A DNA stretch of 5,725 nt from an uncultured Archangium sp. Lineage in GTDB: Bacteria; Myxococcota; Myxococcia; Myxococcales; Myxococcaceae. The notes beneath the pieces are model-generated. The model saw only the letters and a program-made list of their open reading frames with translations, was not told the origin of the DNA and ran no database searches. The stretch is taken from the NCBI GenBank assembly GCA_946479335.1, contig CAMLFP010000361.1, forward strand, positions 1-5,725, written 5' to 3'. Shown piece by piece: positions 5,574 to 5,725 of this stretch (the stretch's first letter is position 1; the number at the start of each line of letters is the position of its first letter). The translations under genes and the position numbers were made by a program.

Positions 5574-5725
5574 GTGAAACGGGCTACGACGATTGTGCTG
5601 GCGGTGCTTTCCGCGTGCGCGAGCCGACAGGACACTCGTGCGCGCGCGAGTCTGAGCGATGAGATCGCGGTGTGTCTCGAGCAACAGCCGAGCAGCGAAG
5701 AAGCCGAAGACTTCAAGGTTCAGGT
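5574..5725 (+). CDS. Putative lipoprotein, 3'-partial (runs off the window)
   Basis: From GTG 5574 the frame encodes a basic start (MKRA), a short hydrophobic stretch (TTIVLAVL) and a lipobox LSAC with the lipidated Cys at residue 15, followed by a polar, acidic mature region (SLSDEIAVCLEQQPSSEEAEDF). The frame is open to the right edge, about 50 codons. An in-frame GTG at 5565 would add MRR before VKRA and is equally possible; neither has a clear Shine-Dalgarno. The mature part contains a further Cys (C34). The product should be processed by signal peptidase II and anchored in the envelope; function cannot be told from this length. The frame is open back to 5469, within the methyltransferase fragment, so the gene start lies close to the presumed deletion junction. 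Confidence 0.6.
   Translation, partial: MKRATTIVLAVLSACASRQDTRARASLSDEIAVCLEQQPSSEEAEDFKVQ

Overview
The window looks like a high-GC myxobacterial (Myxococcota) chromosome. The left end and most of the 242-aa gene are about 70% G+C (60-base samples at 541-600 and 2341-2400 count 44/60 and 43/60). The first gene carries Asp-Ala-Gly-rich linkers and Cys-x4-Cys propeller-like repeats typical of myxobacterial surface proteins. This is an inference from composition and protein style, not a species call.

Layout. (1) 1-1329 (+): a secreted or surface beta-propeller-like protein, probably cut by the left edge. (2) 1354-1779 (+): a small STAS/SpoIIAA-like protein. Directly after its TGA, the same frame encodes seven Gly-X-Y collagen-like triplets before a second TGA. 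(3) 1780-2070: a spacer between convergent genes, made of a 9-nt periodic block and a 21-nt tandem repeat. (4) 2071-2799 (-): a 242-aa all-helical protein of unknown function, with a very good Shine-Dalgarno. (5) 2848-5181 (-): the centrepiece, a 777-aa protein joining an N-terminal SIR2-like NADase-type domain, a proline-rich hinge, a Ser/Thr protein kinase-like domain with altered motifs (DFD for DFG, HRDxR for HRDxK, Gly where the alpha-C Glu is expected) and an unassigned C-terminal domain. (6) 5396-5539 (+): an N-terminal fragment of a TrmJ/SpoU-type RNA methyltransferase that loses the family pattern after about 34 codons. (7) 5574-5725 (+): the start of a lipoprotein that leaves the window.

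How they may work together. The SIR2-kinase gene and the 242-aa gene form a two-gene minus-strand unit (48-base gap). SIR2-like domains of this kind are NAD+-consuming effectors in several anti-phage systems (ThsA, DSR, SIR2-APAZ). A kinase fused to one suggests a sensor or switch controlling NAD+ depletion, with the helical protein as a candidate partner, sensor or inhibitor. The fusion gene has clearly lower G+C (samples 42-50%) than its surroundings and lies next to a broken methyltransferase gene, which fits acquired defence-type cargo. The 3' part of the partner gene is host-like in composition, so co-acquisition of the pair is not proven. The defence role is inference; the domain composition is read directly from the sequence.
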